From: Mucilaginibacter xinganensis
GTDB taxonomy: Bacteria > Bacteroidota > Bacteroidia > Sphingobacteriales > Sphingobacteriaceae
Direction: 5' to 3'
Assembly (NCBI GenBank): GCA_026225055.1
Contig: JAMFSA010000021.1
Location: 1 to 43,303 of the forward strand
Length of the DNA: 43,303 bases
Shown: positions 8,623-17,371 of the stretch, in pieces
How the letters are laid out: each line of letters starts with the position of its first letter
Numbering within the stretch: position 1 is the first letter of the stretch
Notes under the pieces: generated by a model
Told to the model about the DNA's origin: nothing
The model's database searches: none
What the model saw: only the letters and a program-made list of their open reading frames with translations
Made by a program: the position numbers and the translations under genes

Positions 8623-8663
8623 TACGTCCGTTTAAGCGTCTCCGTTGAACGGACGTATTTTTT
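8623..8663 (+). terminator. Intrinsic terminator after lspA
   Basis: TACGTCCGTT (8623-8632) pairs perfectly with AACGGACGTA (8648-8657), followed by a T run. The loop contains TTAAGCGTCTCCG, recalling the GCGTCCACGC repeat at 33.4 kb. Confidence 0.8.
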
Positions 8664-8763
8664 ATACAGTAAGAAGTTTGGACTTGCGCCTCTAATTGTT
8701 TTGGTAATATATAATGGCTATCTTAACGTGTAATTTGTATCTTTCAGAAACAGTACCTTATCC

Positions 8764-10482
8764 ATGCTTAAAAAATACCTTTCTCCTAAATTTATAATCA
8801 TCTTCTGCTTTATTGTTTCAATAGCAGAATTGATCAATGACCAGTTCTTCACCACAATTAACTCCAATATAGTTATAGCTAAACAGTTCATTAATCCGTT
8901 AAATTTGGATTGGATATTAAGCCGCGACCTGATGGCAAGCAATGGCCTCAACAGTATTAACGCAATTTTTGATGTACTGCTTTTACTTGGGGCTATATTA
9001 TACACTTTTAATAAAACAAAAGAAACAAGGCTGATCCGTTTTGTAATATCGGTCATTTTCATGTCTAATGTGTTATCACTTGTTTACAGTGCGGCGTTCA
9101 TACTTTTTGTAAAAACAGACAGGCCAATATCTTCTATATTGCTTAACGTAGCATTTTATATCGCTCATTCCTGCTGGATCTATTTGTCCTATAATATTCT
9201 GCAATATTTCAATACCCAAAAGGACTTACAAACAGATGTTATTGAGCAAGGTGACGTTGTGCATACTTATTTTACCGAGGCATCCAAATGGTACCGTGTT
9301 TTGCACCCGATAATTGATGTTATCGTTACTATAATGCTTTTTTCTCCAATGGGGCAGTTGGTTGCCTATATAAAATTTGGCCAGCCGATGTTTTTCAGAA
9401 TGGCATATAATTCAAACCCCGGAATGGTGTTATTTGATATTGCCGTATGCCGGCTTGTTTATTACTTATTGTTTGAAGGCATTTTAGGTATTACACCAGC
9501 CAAATTACTTACAGAAACACGGGTGATCAATTATGAGGGTAACAAACCTGCATTAAAAAATGTGGCTGTACGTACGGTTTCTCGCTTTATCCCTTTTGAA
9601 TCTATCTCGTTCTTTCTGCATAATGGGTTACATGATAAATTATCGGGTACACTTGTTGTTAAAGAAAAAAGGACAGGGGTAGACGGTAGCTATTTTTTCT
9701 GGATATTTCCCGCGATAATTGCCCTTTATTTTTTTAGTGGGATGATATGCGGGGAATATGAGATGTATAAAGAAAAGCAACAATATGAAGCAAAACGTGA
9801 ACGTATAAAAGGTGACCTGATATGGAAATTTCAAAGGGTTACAACCAATGATTTTTTTCAATTGAAACACTCGTCGGATCAAATAGTGTCGAACTTCTAC
9901 ACCAGCGACTTCCTGAAAGTTGAACATATTACGGACACCGCAATTATATGCTCAATTTTAAAAGTTGATGTAGGAAATTATCGCCAACCTACCCAAGCTG
10001 ACGTTGAAAAGAATTATAGTGAGAATAAAAAGGTATTACTAATGGACACAATAAGTAAAACTAACTTATTGGCAGCACTGTCACCAGGCGATTCATACTA
10101 TGGCTTGTCTGATTCTATTGTGCCAATAAAAATAGCTGGTGTAAAATACCTCATAAAATCAATAGATACTTATTTTATGCCTAACATACAGGTTGAGAAT
10201 AGTGGATTTGGTGAAAATTACCTCGATATTTTTTTAGCAAATAAAGGATGGACTGCCGATCTTATAAATATACAAGTGCTTGAAGGGAATATAAAGATCA
10301 CTACCCCATTACCAGTACATTTAAAAGGATTTGGACAACGGATAGAAGGTACAGCTAATGGCGATAATGTGAATTACAAGCTTAATATAACCGTTATGGA
10401 TACGCTGGGCCGTAAACAAATATACCGGGTAACGGGCAATACTTCGAGGGGTGGGGATGTATCAATCAGGAGTATAAGATAG
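8764..10482 (+). CDS. RDD-family membrane protein with long C-terminal domain
   Basis: The protein is 572 residues. The N-terminal ~340 residues contain several hydrophobic helices (about 10-28, 67-85, 90-115, 125-145, 185-205, 230-250, 315-335). The stretch GITPAKLLTETRVINYEG near residue 240, followed by HNGLHDKLSGTLVV near 290, is characteristic of the RDD membrane family. After the last helix there is a 230-residue soluble domain that I do not recognise. It is rich in charged residues and beta-prone sequence, and probably outside the membrane. RDD proteins are a poorly defined transporter-like group. It is encoded alone and in AT-richer DNA than its neighbours. Membrane location is confident. 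Function is unknown. Confidence 0.75.
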   Translation: MLKKYLSPKFIIIFCFIVSIAELINDQFFTTINSNIVIAKQFINPLNLDWILSRDLMASNGLNSINAIFDVLLLLGAILYTFNKTKETRLIRFVISVIFMSNVLSLVYSAAFILFVKTDRPISSILLNVAFYIAHSCWIYLSYNILQYFNTQKDLQTDVIEQGDVVHTYFTEASKWYRVLHPIIDVIVTIMLFSPMGQLVAYIKFGQPMFFRMAYNSNPGMVLFDIAVCRLVYYLLFEGILGITPAKLLTETRVINYEGNKPALKNVAVRTVSRFIPFESISFFLHNGLHDKLSGTLVVKEKRTGVDGSYFFWIFPAIIALYFFSGMICGEYEMYKEKQQYEAKRERIKGDLIWKFQRVTTNDFFQLKHSSDQIVSNFYTSDFLKVEHITDTAIICSILKVDVGNYRQPTQADVEKNYSENKKVLLMDTISKTNLLAALSPGDSYYGLSDSIVPIKIAGVKYLIKSIDTYFMPNIQVENSGFGENYLDIFLANKGWTADLINIQVLEGNIKITTPLPVHLKGFGQRIEGTANGDNVNYKLNITVMDTLGRKQIYRVTGNTSRGGDVSIRSIR

Positions 10483-10636
10483 TGGCATAATGTGCTATGC
10501 TACTACCTTGAATCAAGCCTTTTGCCTTTCAGCTTTTATTTTCTGTCTGTTAAAATCTGCTTATGATGATGAGGTGGGATAATTAGAAGTGGCATCCGGA
10601 CATTTTGACTCACCCCGACTTCGTATCGCTTGTCGA

Positions 10637-10663
10637 CCCTCTCTGCGCTGCGCGCAAAGAGGG
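10637..10663. repeat. CCCTCT...AGAGGG hairpin repeat
   Basis: A short GC-rich inverted repeat (CCCTCT at 10637-10642, AGAGGG at 10658-10663) preceded by CACCCCGACTTCGTATCGCT, typical of the dispersed intergenic sequence in this window. Apart from this and the -7 box at 10764, the gap 10483-10861 holds nothing I can identify. Confidence 0.5.
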
Positions 10664-10763
10664 TATGGAATTAAAACCTTTTAGCTTTTACCTCGAAAAA
10701 GTCATAAACTATTCATTTTTAGCCATTAAGCTTTCGCCTGCGCCTACTTACCAAATAAAAGCG

Positions 10764-10771
10764 TATCTTTG
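10764..10771 (+). promoter_or_regulatory. -7 box for the DEAD-box helicase gene
   Basis: TATCTTTG matches TAnnTTTG exactly and lies 91 bases before the helicase ATG, implying a leader of about 85 bases. A long leader is common for RNA helicase genes under post-transcriptional or cold control, but no specific structure was identified. Confidence 0.5.
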
Positions 10772-10861
10772 CTGGCAATACCCGTTAGCTTACGGTTTTG
10801 ATCACCGACAACTCTTCAGATCCGCTATGCAATCGCGTTAGCACATAGATAAAAACATTAC

Positions 10862-12184
10862 ATGTCATTCGAAAATTTAAATTTAATTGAGCCTATACTC
10901 AGGGCTTTAAAAACTGAGGGCTATACTACACCTACGCCAATACAGGAGCAATCCATCCCTATTATATTACAGCACAAAGATTTGCTGGGTTGCGCGCAAA
11001 CCGGTACCGGTAAAACCGCGGCTTTCGCTATTCCTATTTTACAGTTATTGTATCAGGATAGGCTACAGCACAAAGAGCAAAAAACGATTAAGGCCCTTAT
11101 TTTAACGCCAACACGTGAGCTGGCTATACAAATTGCTGAGAGCTTTGCTGCTTATGGCAAACATACCGGCTTAAAGCATTTGGTGATCTTCGGCGGCGTA
11201 TCGCAAAACCCACAGGTTGATGCATTGCGCAGAGGGGTTGATATTTTGGTAGCAACACCGGGCCGTTTGCTTGATCTGATGAACCAGAAATATGTTCACC
11301 TTGATCATATTAAAATGCTGGTACTGGATGAAGCCGACCGTATGCTGGATATGGGTTTTGTAAACGATGTTAAAAAGGTTATTGCTAAAGTGCCTGCAAA
11401 AAGGCAAACGCTGTTCTTTTCGGCTACCATGCCAAACGAGATCCAGAACCTGGCTAATACCATATTAACCCGCCCCGAAAAGGTGGAGGTTACACCGGTA
11501 TCATCGACTGCCGAAACTATTCAGCAGGAGCTTTATTATGTAGATAAGGGCGATAAAAAAGCCTTACTTAACCATATATTAAAGGATAAGGAAATTAAAA
11601 CCGCGTTGGTATTTACACGTACCAAACACGGTGCCGATAAGGTGGTTAAAGACCTTGTTAAGGTTGGCATTACTGCGGAGGCTATCCACGGTAATAAATC
11701 GCAAAACGCGCGTCAGCGGGCATTAACCAACTTTAAGAACCGTACAACAAGGGTATTAATTGCTACCGATATTGCCGCACGTGGTATTGATATTGATGAG
11801 CTTACCCACGTTATAAACTACGAGTTGCCAAACATACCTGAAACCTATGTACACAGGATTGGCCGTACTGGCCGTGCTGGTGCAAGTGGTATAGCTTTGT
11901 CATTTTGCGATGCCGAGGAGATTGATTTTCTGAAAGACATACATAAGCTGATAGCTAAACAGATACCTGTTAACGAAGCGCATCCTTACCCGATGAGCCC
12001 GCAAAGTATGGTAGCTAAGGCCGAGGCAGCAGCCAAATCAGGCGGTGGCGGACAAAAAAGAGGTCGTGGCTTTGGCAATAAAGATCGTGGCCGTAGTGGT
12101 AATAATAATAAAAGCACCAGCAATAGCGGCAGCATGAGCGGTGCAAGCCGTGGCGGTAACAGCCGTGGTGGAAGAAGAGATTAA
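10862..12184 (+). CDS. DEAD-box RNA helicase, RhlE-like
   Basis: This ATP-dependent RNA helicase acts in the cytoplasm, probably in ribosome assembly or RNA remodelling. The 440-residue protein has the motifs in order: Q motif [14 protein letters not shown] near residue 20, motif I AQTGTGKT near 46, [16 protein letters not shown] near 159, SAT near 190, then RGIDI and [10 protein letters not shown] near 335. The last ~45 residues are rich in Gly, Arg, Ser and Asn ([10 protein letters not shown]), the basic disordered tail usual in RhlE-type helicases for non-specific RNA binding. It is a single-gene unit. The exact subfamily (RhlE versus CsdA-like) is inferred from length and tail. Confidence 0.93.
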   Translation: MSFENLNLIEPILRALKTEGYTTPTPIQEQSIPIILQHKDLLGCAQTGTGKTAAFAIPILQLLYQDRLQHKEQKTIKALILTPTRELAIQIAESFAAYGKHTGLKHLVIFGGVSQNPQVDALRRGVDILVATPGRLLDLMNQKYVHLDHIKMLVLDEADRMLDMGFVNDVKKVIAKVPAKRQTLFFSATMPNEIQNLANTILTRPEKVEVTPVSSTAETIQQELYYVDKGDKKALLNHILKDKEIKTALVFTRTKHGADKVVKDLVKVGITAEAIHGNKSQNARQRALTNFKNRTTRVLIATDIAARGIDIDELTHVINYELPNIPETYVHRIGRTGRAGASGIALSFCDAEEIDFLKDIHKLIAKQIPVNEAHPYPMSPQSMVAKAEAAAKSGGGGQKRGRGFGNKDRGRSGNNNKSTSNSGSMSGASRGGNSRGGRRD

Positions 12185-12210
12185 AGGGCATAACCTGCAA
12201 GGGTTGTGTT

Positions 12211-12592
12211 ATTGGTTCCCCTCTTGAGAGGGACAAGGGGTGTGTTATTCGATTTTTATGTCGATGAACACACCCCTTTCTATTGCACATCGCACCACGG
12301 CCCCTCTCAAGAGCTACTGTGTGGACACATTTTTTTGAATAAAATTGGTTTGCAGATCGACTCCGTTAGGAGTGAAATATTGGTAGAAATTATATAAAAA
12401 GGACATTTTTCGCTCCGTTAGGTGCGATATTAATGGACCATGTATTAAAAACAGGCATGGCTAAACTAAAAGCGGGCTATGTTATGTACCTACGGCACAT
12501 ATAAATATTCAACCTGTTTTTCTACCAATATATAACCCCTACGGGGTTTAAGGCACAAATTGTGTCCACATAGTAGCTCTCAAGAGGGGAAC
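12211..12592. repeat. Older hairpin repeat interrupted by an inserted element
   Basis: GTTCCCCTCTTGAGAGGGA near 12211-12232 is complementary to a right arm now split in two: CCCTCTCAAGAG at 12302-12313 and GAGGGGAAC at 12584-12592. Between the arms an AAGGGGTGTGTT / AACACACCCCTT stem (about 12235-12277) is intact. The split is explained by the element at 12314-12576. Confidence 0.65.
12314..12576. mobile_element. Non-autonomous inserted element (MITE-like) containing palindrome copy 2
   Basis: The terminal inverted repeats CTACTGTGTGGACACA (12314-12329) and TGTGTCCACATAGTAG (12561-12576) match at 15 of 16 positions. CTCTCAAGAG occurs directly outside both ends (12304-12313 and 12577-12586), which reads as a 10-bp target duplication. 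Because the target was itself palindromic, the exact border could shift by a few bases. The 263-base interior has no gene. It contains a CCGTTAGGAGTGAAATATTGG palindrome (12361-12546) related to that at 2520-2655. Confidence 0.7.
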
Positions 12593-12678
12593 TTTAAGGC
12601 TACTGTTAACAAGTTAATAATACCACTTGCAGCTACCGAACTTTTGCTTTAATTTTATTGTGAAATAGATACAGTGAT

Positions 12679-12975
12679 ATGAAACGCCTTTTATACCTTT
12701 TTAAAAACAAGTTTTTTTGGGTTACCGCGGCTTTTGTAGTGTGGATGATTTTTTTTGACAAGAACGACCTTTTCTCACAATACCAATACCATCAGCAGCT
12801 TAGCAAGCTAAAACAGGAGCGCGATTTTTATATTAAACAAACCAGTTCTGTAAGCAAGGACCTGAACGAACTTACCTCAGATCCGGCAAAACTCGAAAAA
12901 TTTGCACGCGAAAAATATCTCATGAAAAAAGATAATGAGGATGTTTTTGTGATAGTGAATGATAAAGCGAATTAA
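12679..12975 (+). CDS. Septum formation initiator protein (FtsB/DivIC family)
   Basis: This small bitopic cell-division protein is expected to work with FtsL/FtsQ at the divisome. The 98-residue protein has a short cytoplasmic N-terminus, one transmembrane helix at about residues 12-26 (FFWVTAAFVVWMIFF), then a coiled coil (residues ~35-65, QYHQQLSKLKQERDFYIKQ) and the conserved end EKFAREKYLMKKDNEDVFVI. That last motif (AREKYxM followed by an acidic stretch) is the hallmark of the family. In many Bacteroidota this gene follows eno directly. Here eno is about 4.8 kb upstream with lspA, the RDD protein and the helicase in between. No terminator is seen after it. Confidence 0.9.
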   Translation: MKRLLYLFKNKFFWVTAAFVVWMIFFDKNDLFSQYQYHQQLSKLKQERDFYIKQTSSVSKDLNELTSDPAKLEKFAREKYLMKKDNEDVFVIVNDKAN

Positions 12976-13020
12976 TTTCAAATTTCAAAAACCCCAATCT
13001 CAGTGATTAGTTCCTCACTA

Positions 13021-13068
13021 ATTCACTAATTCACTAATTCACTAATTCACTAATTCACTAATTCACTA
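13021..13068. repeat. Tandem octamer ATTCACTA, six perfect units
   Basis: Six head-to-tail copies of ATTCACTA with a partial unit upstream lie between the 3' ends of the FtsB-like and kinase genes. Single or paired copies of the same octamer sit just before the hpd start (17336-17363). Confidence 0.85.
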
Positions 13069-13073
13069 AATGC

Positions 13074-14183
13074 TTAAGTAAGCATTATAATAAACTTAGT
13101 TCCCTCATTTACCATACTTTCCAGTTTTATTGAGCCTCCGAGTGATTCTACCTGGTTACGGGTGATAAACAAGCCAATACCTTGCGAGCCTGGCTTATTA
13201 TGGAATGTTTTATACATACCGAATACATCATTGCCGTGGCGTGCCATATTAATACCAAGCCCGTTATCTTCAAATATTAAACATATATGTTTGTTTTTGA
13301 TATAAGTATGGCATTTTATAACAACTTGCCTGTCGGGATGGCGATATTTTAAGGCATTGGTAAGTAAATTTTGCAGGATACTTTCCAAATATGCCGGAAT
13401 GTAGTTTATGGCAGTACACCTGCTAAAATCATACTCAATTATTGCATGGGCATCCTCAATGTTATTGCTCAGCGCTCGCAGCATGTTCGTAAACACGGTT
13501 TCAAACTTAATTATCTTCTTATCACTGCTTATTTCAGCCTGTATTTTTACCACCTCCTCCAGGTCCTTAACGGTTAAGTTAAGGCTATCGCTAACAGATT
13601 GTATATGGCCGAAAATTTCATTGCGCTCAGCCGGTGTTTGGGCATGGTTATGCATATCAACCATTGATTGCAGATTACCCGTATGTGTGCGCAGGTTATG
13701 TGATACAATGTAGGCGAAGTTCTGCAACCGCTTGTTCCTTTCGTTTGCCAGGTCGAGAGCGCTTTGCAGCGCGATCTCCCTTTTTTTACATTCATCAATA
13801 TCCTGTAAAATGCCCTGTATGCTAATGCATTTGCCATAGCCGTCGGTAATAGCGCTGGCTTTAAACCTTACCCATATCACATTATTTTGGGCTGTACGCA
13901 GGCAAAGCTCCAGATCAAAAGGATTGCCATTATTAATGGCTTCTTCAATGGCATCATCAGCTATCATACAATGTTCCGGCTCAAAAAAACTGATCAATTC
14001 ATTAATGCTAAGTGAAGCATGAATGTTTAATTCAAAAATATCGTAACTGTTTTTTGAAAATGACAAGCTCATAGAGCATATATCCAGCTCCCAAATAGCC
14101 ATTTTTGCAATTTTTCCAACCTCGTAATTGGCAGAACGATATACACTGTGCCTTGAAAGGCTATGATCTGAAGAAACATTCAT
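13074..14183 (-). CDS. PAS-domain sensor histidine kinase
   Basis: This predicted cytoplasmic two-component kinase is 369 residues from the ATG at 14181-14183. A TTG 51 bases further upstream (14234) is an in-frame alternative. A PAS domain with PAC-like end spans about residues 25-130 (IWVRFKASAITDGYGKC). The dimerisation/phosphoacceptor helix contains FAYIVSHNLRTHTGN near 160. The HATPase domain has N-box ILQNLLTNALKYRHPDR near 270, G1 FEDNGLGINM and G2 GSQGIGLFITRNQVESLGG near 335. There is no transmembrane helix, so the signal is probably cytosolic. No response regulator is adjacent, making it an orphan. The ligand of the PAS domain cannot be told. Confidence 0.88.
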   Translation of the reverse strand: MNVSSDHSLSRHSVYRSANYEVGKIAKMAIWELDICSMSLSFSKNSYDIFELNIHASLSINELISFFEPEHCMIADDAIEEAINNGNPFDLELCLRTAQNNVIWVRFKASAITDGYGKCISIQGILQDIDECKKREIALQSALDLANERNKRLQNFAYIVSHNLRTHTGNLQSMVDMHNHAQTPAERNEIFGHIQSVSDSLNLTVKDLEEVVKIQAEISSDKKIIKFETVFTNMLRALSNNIEDAHAIIEYDFSRCTAINYIPAYLESILQNLLTNALKYRHPDRQVVIKCHTYIKNKHICLIFEDNGLGINMARHGNDVFGMYKTFHNKPGSQGIGLFITRNQVESLGGSIKLESMVNEGTKFIIMLT

Positions 14184-14234
14184 ATTGAAACGCTCAAATT
14201 CGTAATGCTCATCAGTGAGTAAAAGTTGTGCCAA

Positions 14235-14590
14235 TAAAGTAATTCCATTACTTATTACAACTAATGGGAATAAATTGGATTAAAATATTTATTATTGATT
14301 AAATTATAAATCAATAGTTAATACTTAGAGTTGTAAGTTGTTATTAATCTGATAATTGTACAGCGCTTTGTCTGCAATTGTGAACGATGAATAATAATAG
14401 TTAAGGCTAACTGTTTGTTTCAGGTTCTTTTAAAGCGTTGGCGGCTATCCATTTGCAATATGTCCTGAATAGTCAGGGATTGTTTTCCCGAAGCAAGTTT
14501 GGTACAGGCCATTCCTTACAGCAATAACTTTCGGTAAGCGGTATTTTAATATAACAGTTGCAAACTAAAGTTAGTGTATAAGGCGCTTAA
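14235..14590. other. Intergenic region without an identifiable gene
   Basis: An AT-rich 356-base gap between the kinase start and the 3' end of the FAH-family gene. The only notable sequence is CAGTTGCAAACTAAAG (14565-14580) followed by GCTTAATTA, which resembles 1790-1825 at the 3' end of another minus-strand gene. Confidence 0.5.
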
Positions 14591-15589
14591 TTATATTTTT
14601 TTCAACGCCAAAATTGAAAACGCACGCTCCGCTTTCTTTATAATATTCCCCAGCATTCCCAACCCGGTTACATCCATCTCTACCAAATCATTAGGCTGTA
14701 GCCATTGAGCCTGATAGTTGGGATCATTACGCAAGCCTGTACCGTTCAGCTCTAAAAAACAGCCTGTGCCAACCGTCCCCGATCCTATTACATCGCCTGG
14801 TAAAATATCGCAGCCATAGGCGCAGCGTTCAATAATTTCGGCAAAGGTCCAGTCCATATCGGCCACGGTACCTGCCGATACCTGTATGCCATTTACATGG
14901 CATACCATTTTTAAGTCGTACGCATTGCCTGTATGGCCGGGTTTTGGTGCAGTTTTGTACCTTTCCAGCTCATCCGGCGTAACCAACCACGGACCGATTA
15001 CCGTCGAGAAATCCTTACCCTTTGCAGGCCCGAGGTTCAATAGCATTTCTTCCATTTGCAGGGTACGTGCGCTCATATCATTCATGATCATGTAGCCTGC
15101 TATGTAGTTATCCGCTTCGGCTGCCTTAATATTTCTGCCTTTTTTATTAATGACGATAGCAACCTCTAACTCAAAATCAAGCTTATCAAAATGATCGGGC
15201 ATACATTCAATTTCGCCCGAACCCTGTATGGCGTTATGGTTGGTAAAATAAAACACCGGGTATTGATCAAACTCAGGTATCATAGCGGCACCACGGTTAC
15301 GCCTGCCTGCCTCCACATGCTGCCTGAACGCGTAAGCATCGCGGCATGAACTTGGGTGCGGAACAGGGGCAATCAATTCATAAAACAATTCCTCTTTAGC
15401 CTCTAACTTGCCTGCTATAATATCGGTATTAATTTTTTTAGCCCGATCCATCAGCTCGTCGCCACCCCACAAAAATTCGTTCATATTATCGGGCAACAGC
15501 TTATCACACGAATTTAAATTATAGATATGCCCATTTATATAAACGCCCAGGTGCTCCCGGTCTTCGGTTTTGTAGGATACTAATTTCAT
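14591..15589 (-). CDS. Fumarylacetoacetate hydrolase family protein (likely fumarylacetoacetase)
   Basis: It probably cleaves fumarylacetoacetate to fumarate and acetoacetate, the last step of tyrosine catabolism. The protein is 332 residues from the ATG at 15587-15589. A longer frame upstream was rejected because it reads through a dispersed repeat and MKLVSYKTEDREHLGVYING is a typical family N-terminus. The metal-binding acidic residues are visible in DFELEVAIVI and in MIMNDMSARTLQ, and the substrate loop in GKDFSTVIGPWLVTPDEL. The C-terminal GDVIGSGTVGTGCFLELNG is also diagnostic. It diverges from hmgA and hpd, which supports the assignment. FAH-fold proteins also act on other diketo acids, so the substrate is inferred from context. 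Confidence 0.88.
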   Translation of the reverse strand: MKLVSYKTEDREHLGVYINGHIYNLNSCDKLLPDNMNEFLWGGDELMDRAKKINTDIIAGKLEAKEELFYELIAPVPHPSSCRDAYAFRQHVEAGRRNRGAAMIPEFDQYPVFYFTNHNAIQGSGEIECMPDHFDKLDFELEVAIVINKKGRNIKAAEADNYIAGYMIMNDMSARTLQMEEMLLNLGPAKGKDFSTVIGPWLVTPDELERYKTAPKPGHTGNAYDLKMVCHVNGIQVSAGTVADMDWTFAEIIERCAYGCDILPGDVIGSGTVGTGCFLELNGTGLRNDPNYQAQWLQPNDLVEMDVTGLGMLGNIIKKAERAFSILALKKI

Positions 15590-15610
15590 GTTTGTAATTG
15601 GTTGGTAACT

Positions 15611-15618
15611 CAAAGCTA
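15611..15618 (-). promoter_or_regulatory. -7 box for the FAH-family gene
   Basis: On the minus strand TAGCTTTG matches TAnnTTTG exactly, ending 22 bases before the ATG at 15589. It supports the shorter start chosen for that gene. Confidence 0.55.
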
Positions 15619-15688
15619 ATGTTTTTGGTTGATGAGCAGTGAGTGGTTGATTAAGTTTATTTGGTGGATAGTTTATTTTCACCCATTT

Positions 15689-15720
15689 GTCATTCCGAGC
15701 GGTAGCGAAGAACCTATCCG
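15689..15720. repeat. REP-like half-site, GTCATTCCGAGCG family
   Basis: GTCATTCCGAGCGGTAGCGA and what follows belongs to the same general class as the GTCATTGCGAGG and GTCATTTCGA repeats elsewhere in the window, with one arm only. The remainder of the 15590-16144 gap is AT-rich. It contains a 35-codon frame at 15851-15958 that I do not consider a convincing gene. Confidence 0.5.
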
Positions 15721-16144
15721 GATTCATTACACAGCGATAACCTGCTGCCTGTAGAATAAATGCTTCGTACCTCAGCAAGACAAAAGGGATTTAACTTAAT
15801 CAACAAATACCAACTTATAATATTAATTCACTAAATTCGTATAATTAACCATGAGCATACAAAGGCATTTTCTTTTCTCCCTGGGCCTCACTTCAATGAG
15901 TGATGCCTCTTCTTTCAGGGATGCTATGCTCAGTAAAATAGTACTGGCGCAGTACTAATTATTCCCCGCTATTTTTAGGATATAAAAAGGAAATCGCTTT
16001 AGCTCCAGTACATTATCTTAAAACTATTCCCGCTCTGCAATCGTTTTATATTTAAAATGCTGATGGTTTTTGGCTTGAATCCCAAGTTCAATCCCAGGTC
16101 CACAACATTTAAATGTTCTGAACAATATAAACCAATTATAGGCC

Positions 16145-17302
16145 ATGCCCATTTATCATACATTAGGAAAAATTCCGCCGAAGCGGCATACGCAATTCCG
16201 TAAGCCCGACGGCAGTTTATATGCCGAAGAACTGGTATCAACCGAAGGTTTTTCGAGCCTGTATTCGCTCGTATACCATGCTTACCCGCCAACAATTGTA
16301 AAAGAATTGGGTGATCCGTATAGCGTTGAGCCAAAGATTGCCCGCGAAAAACATTTGAAGCATACCAGCCTCATCGGTTTTAACGTGCAGCCCCAGGATG
16401 ATTACCTTAAAAGCCGCAAACCGATGCTGGTAAACAACGACCTTCATATTTCGCTGGCGGCCCCGCGCACTTCCATGACTGATTATTTTTATAAGAATAG
16501 TCAGGCCGATGAGGTGGTGTTCATTCACCAGGGCTCAGGTACTTTGAAAACTGGCTTCGGCAACATCAAATTTGTTTATGGCGATTACCTGGTGATCCCG
16601 CGTGGTACCATTTACCAGATGGAATTTGATACGGCTGATAACAGGCTGTTCATTATAGAGAGCTTCAGTCCCATACGCCCGCCAAAGCGTTACCGCAACG
16701 CTTATGGACAATTAATGGAACATTCCCCTTATTGTGAACGCGACATAAAACGCCCTGCCGATCTGCAAACGCATGACGAAAAAGGCGATTTCAAGATCCT
16801 GATAAAAAAGCAGGGCCTCATTTATCCGTACACCTACGGCACGCACCCTTTTGATTTTATCGGTTGGGATGGTTTTCATTATCCATGGGCACTTTCCATA
16901 CATGATTTCGAGCCAATAACGGGCCGACTGCATCAGCCACCGCCGGTACACCAAACATTTGAAGGCAACAACTTTGTGATATGCTCATTTGTGCCGCGCA
17001 AGTTTGATTATCATCCACTAGCCATCCCCGCGCCATATAACCACAGCAATGTGGATAGCGATGAGGTTTTATACTATGTGGATGGTGATTTTATGAGCCG
17101 CAAGCATGTGGTTAAAGGGCAGATCACCCTGCACCCCGGTGGTATACCGCACGGGCCCGCACCGGGCGCCGTAGAGCGCTCGATAGGAAAAGAATCAACC
17201 GATGAACTTGCTGTAATGATTGACCCTTTTCGCCCGCTGATGCTGACGGATGAGGCCATAAGAATTGAGGACGGGAATTATTATAAGAGTTGGGCGGAGT
17301 AA
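16145..17302 (+). CDS. hmgA: Homogentisate 1,2-dioxygenase
   Basis: This Fe(II) enzyme opens the ring of homogentisate to give maleylacetoacetate. The 385-residue protein has cupin-like folds. Expected iron ligands are His300 (PYNHSNVD), Glu307 and His336 (GIPHGPAPG). The His-to-His distance of 36 equals that in the animal enzyme. The Glu sits seven residues after the first His rather than six, so there is a one-residue insertion or Asp306 substitutes. The C-terminal PHGPAPGAVERSIGKESTDE is typical. It is followed by hpd after about 70 bases, probably as an operon, and diverges from the FAH-family gene. No maleylacetoacetate isomerase is nearby. Confidence 0.93.
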   Translation: MPIYHTLGKIPPKRHTQFRKPDGSLYAEELVSTEGFSSLYSLVYHAYPPTIVKELGDPYSVEPKIAREKHLKHTSLIGFNVQPQDDYLKSRKPMLVNNDLHISLAAPRTSMTDYFYKNSQADEVVFIHQGSGTLKTGFGNIKFVYGDYLVIPRGTIYQMEFDTADNRLFIIESFSPIRPPKRYRNAYGQLMEHSPYCERDIKRPADLQTHDEKGDFKILIKKQGLIYPYTYGTHPFDFIGWDGFHYPWALSIHDFEPITGRLHQPPPVHQTFEGNNFVICSFVPRKFDYHPLAIPAPYNHSNVDSDEVLYYVDGDFMSRKHVVKGQITLHPGGIPHGPAPGAVERSIGKESTDELAVMIDPFRPLMLTDEAIRIEDGNYYKSWAE

Positions 17303-17371
17303 AGCGGAAAGGCAAAAGCTAAAAGCTTTAAATCGCTCATTCACTAAATCACTCATTCACTAATTAAACAA

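Noticed and set aside
10605..10841. 78-codon plus-strand frame before the helicase
   Set aside because: It includes the CCCTCT hairpin repeat and the helicase -7 box. No recognisable protein.
12015..12290. 91-codon minus-strand frame
   Set aside because: Reads the complement of the Gly/Arg-rich helicase tail and the hairpin repeat.
13021..13068. Possible CRISPR-like array
   Set aside because: The ATTCACTA and AGTCAAG units are contiguous tandem words without spacers, and there are no cas genes.
15590..15778. N-terminal extension of the FAH-family protein
   Set aside because: It would translate a GTCATTCCGAGCG repeat and lies upstream of a good -7 box. The family start is at 15589.
15851..15958. 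35-codon frame starting MSIQRHFLFSLGLTSM in the FAH/hmgA gap
   Set aside because: No promoter box or terminator of its own, and the sequence carries short self-complementary words. It could be real but I cannot support it.
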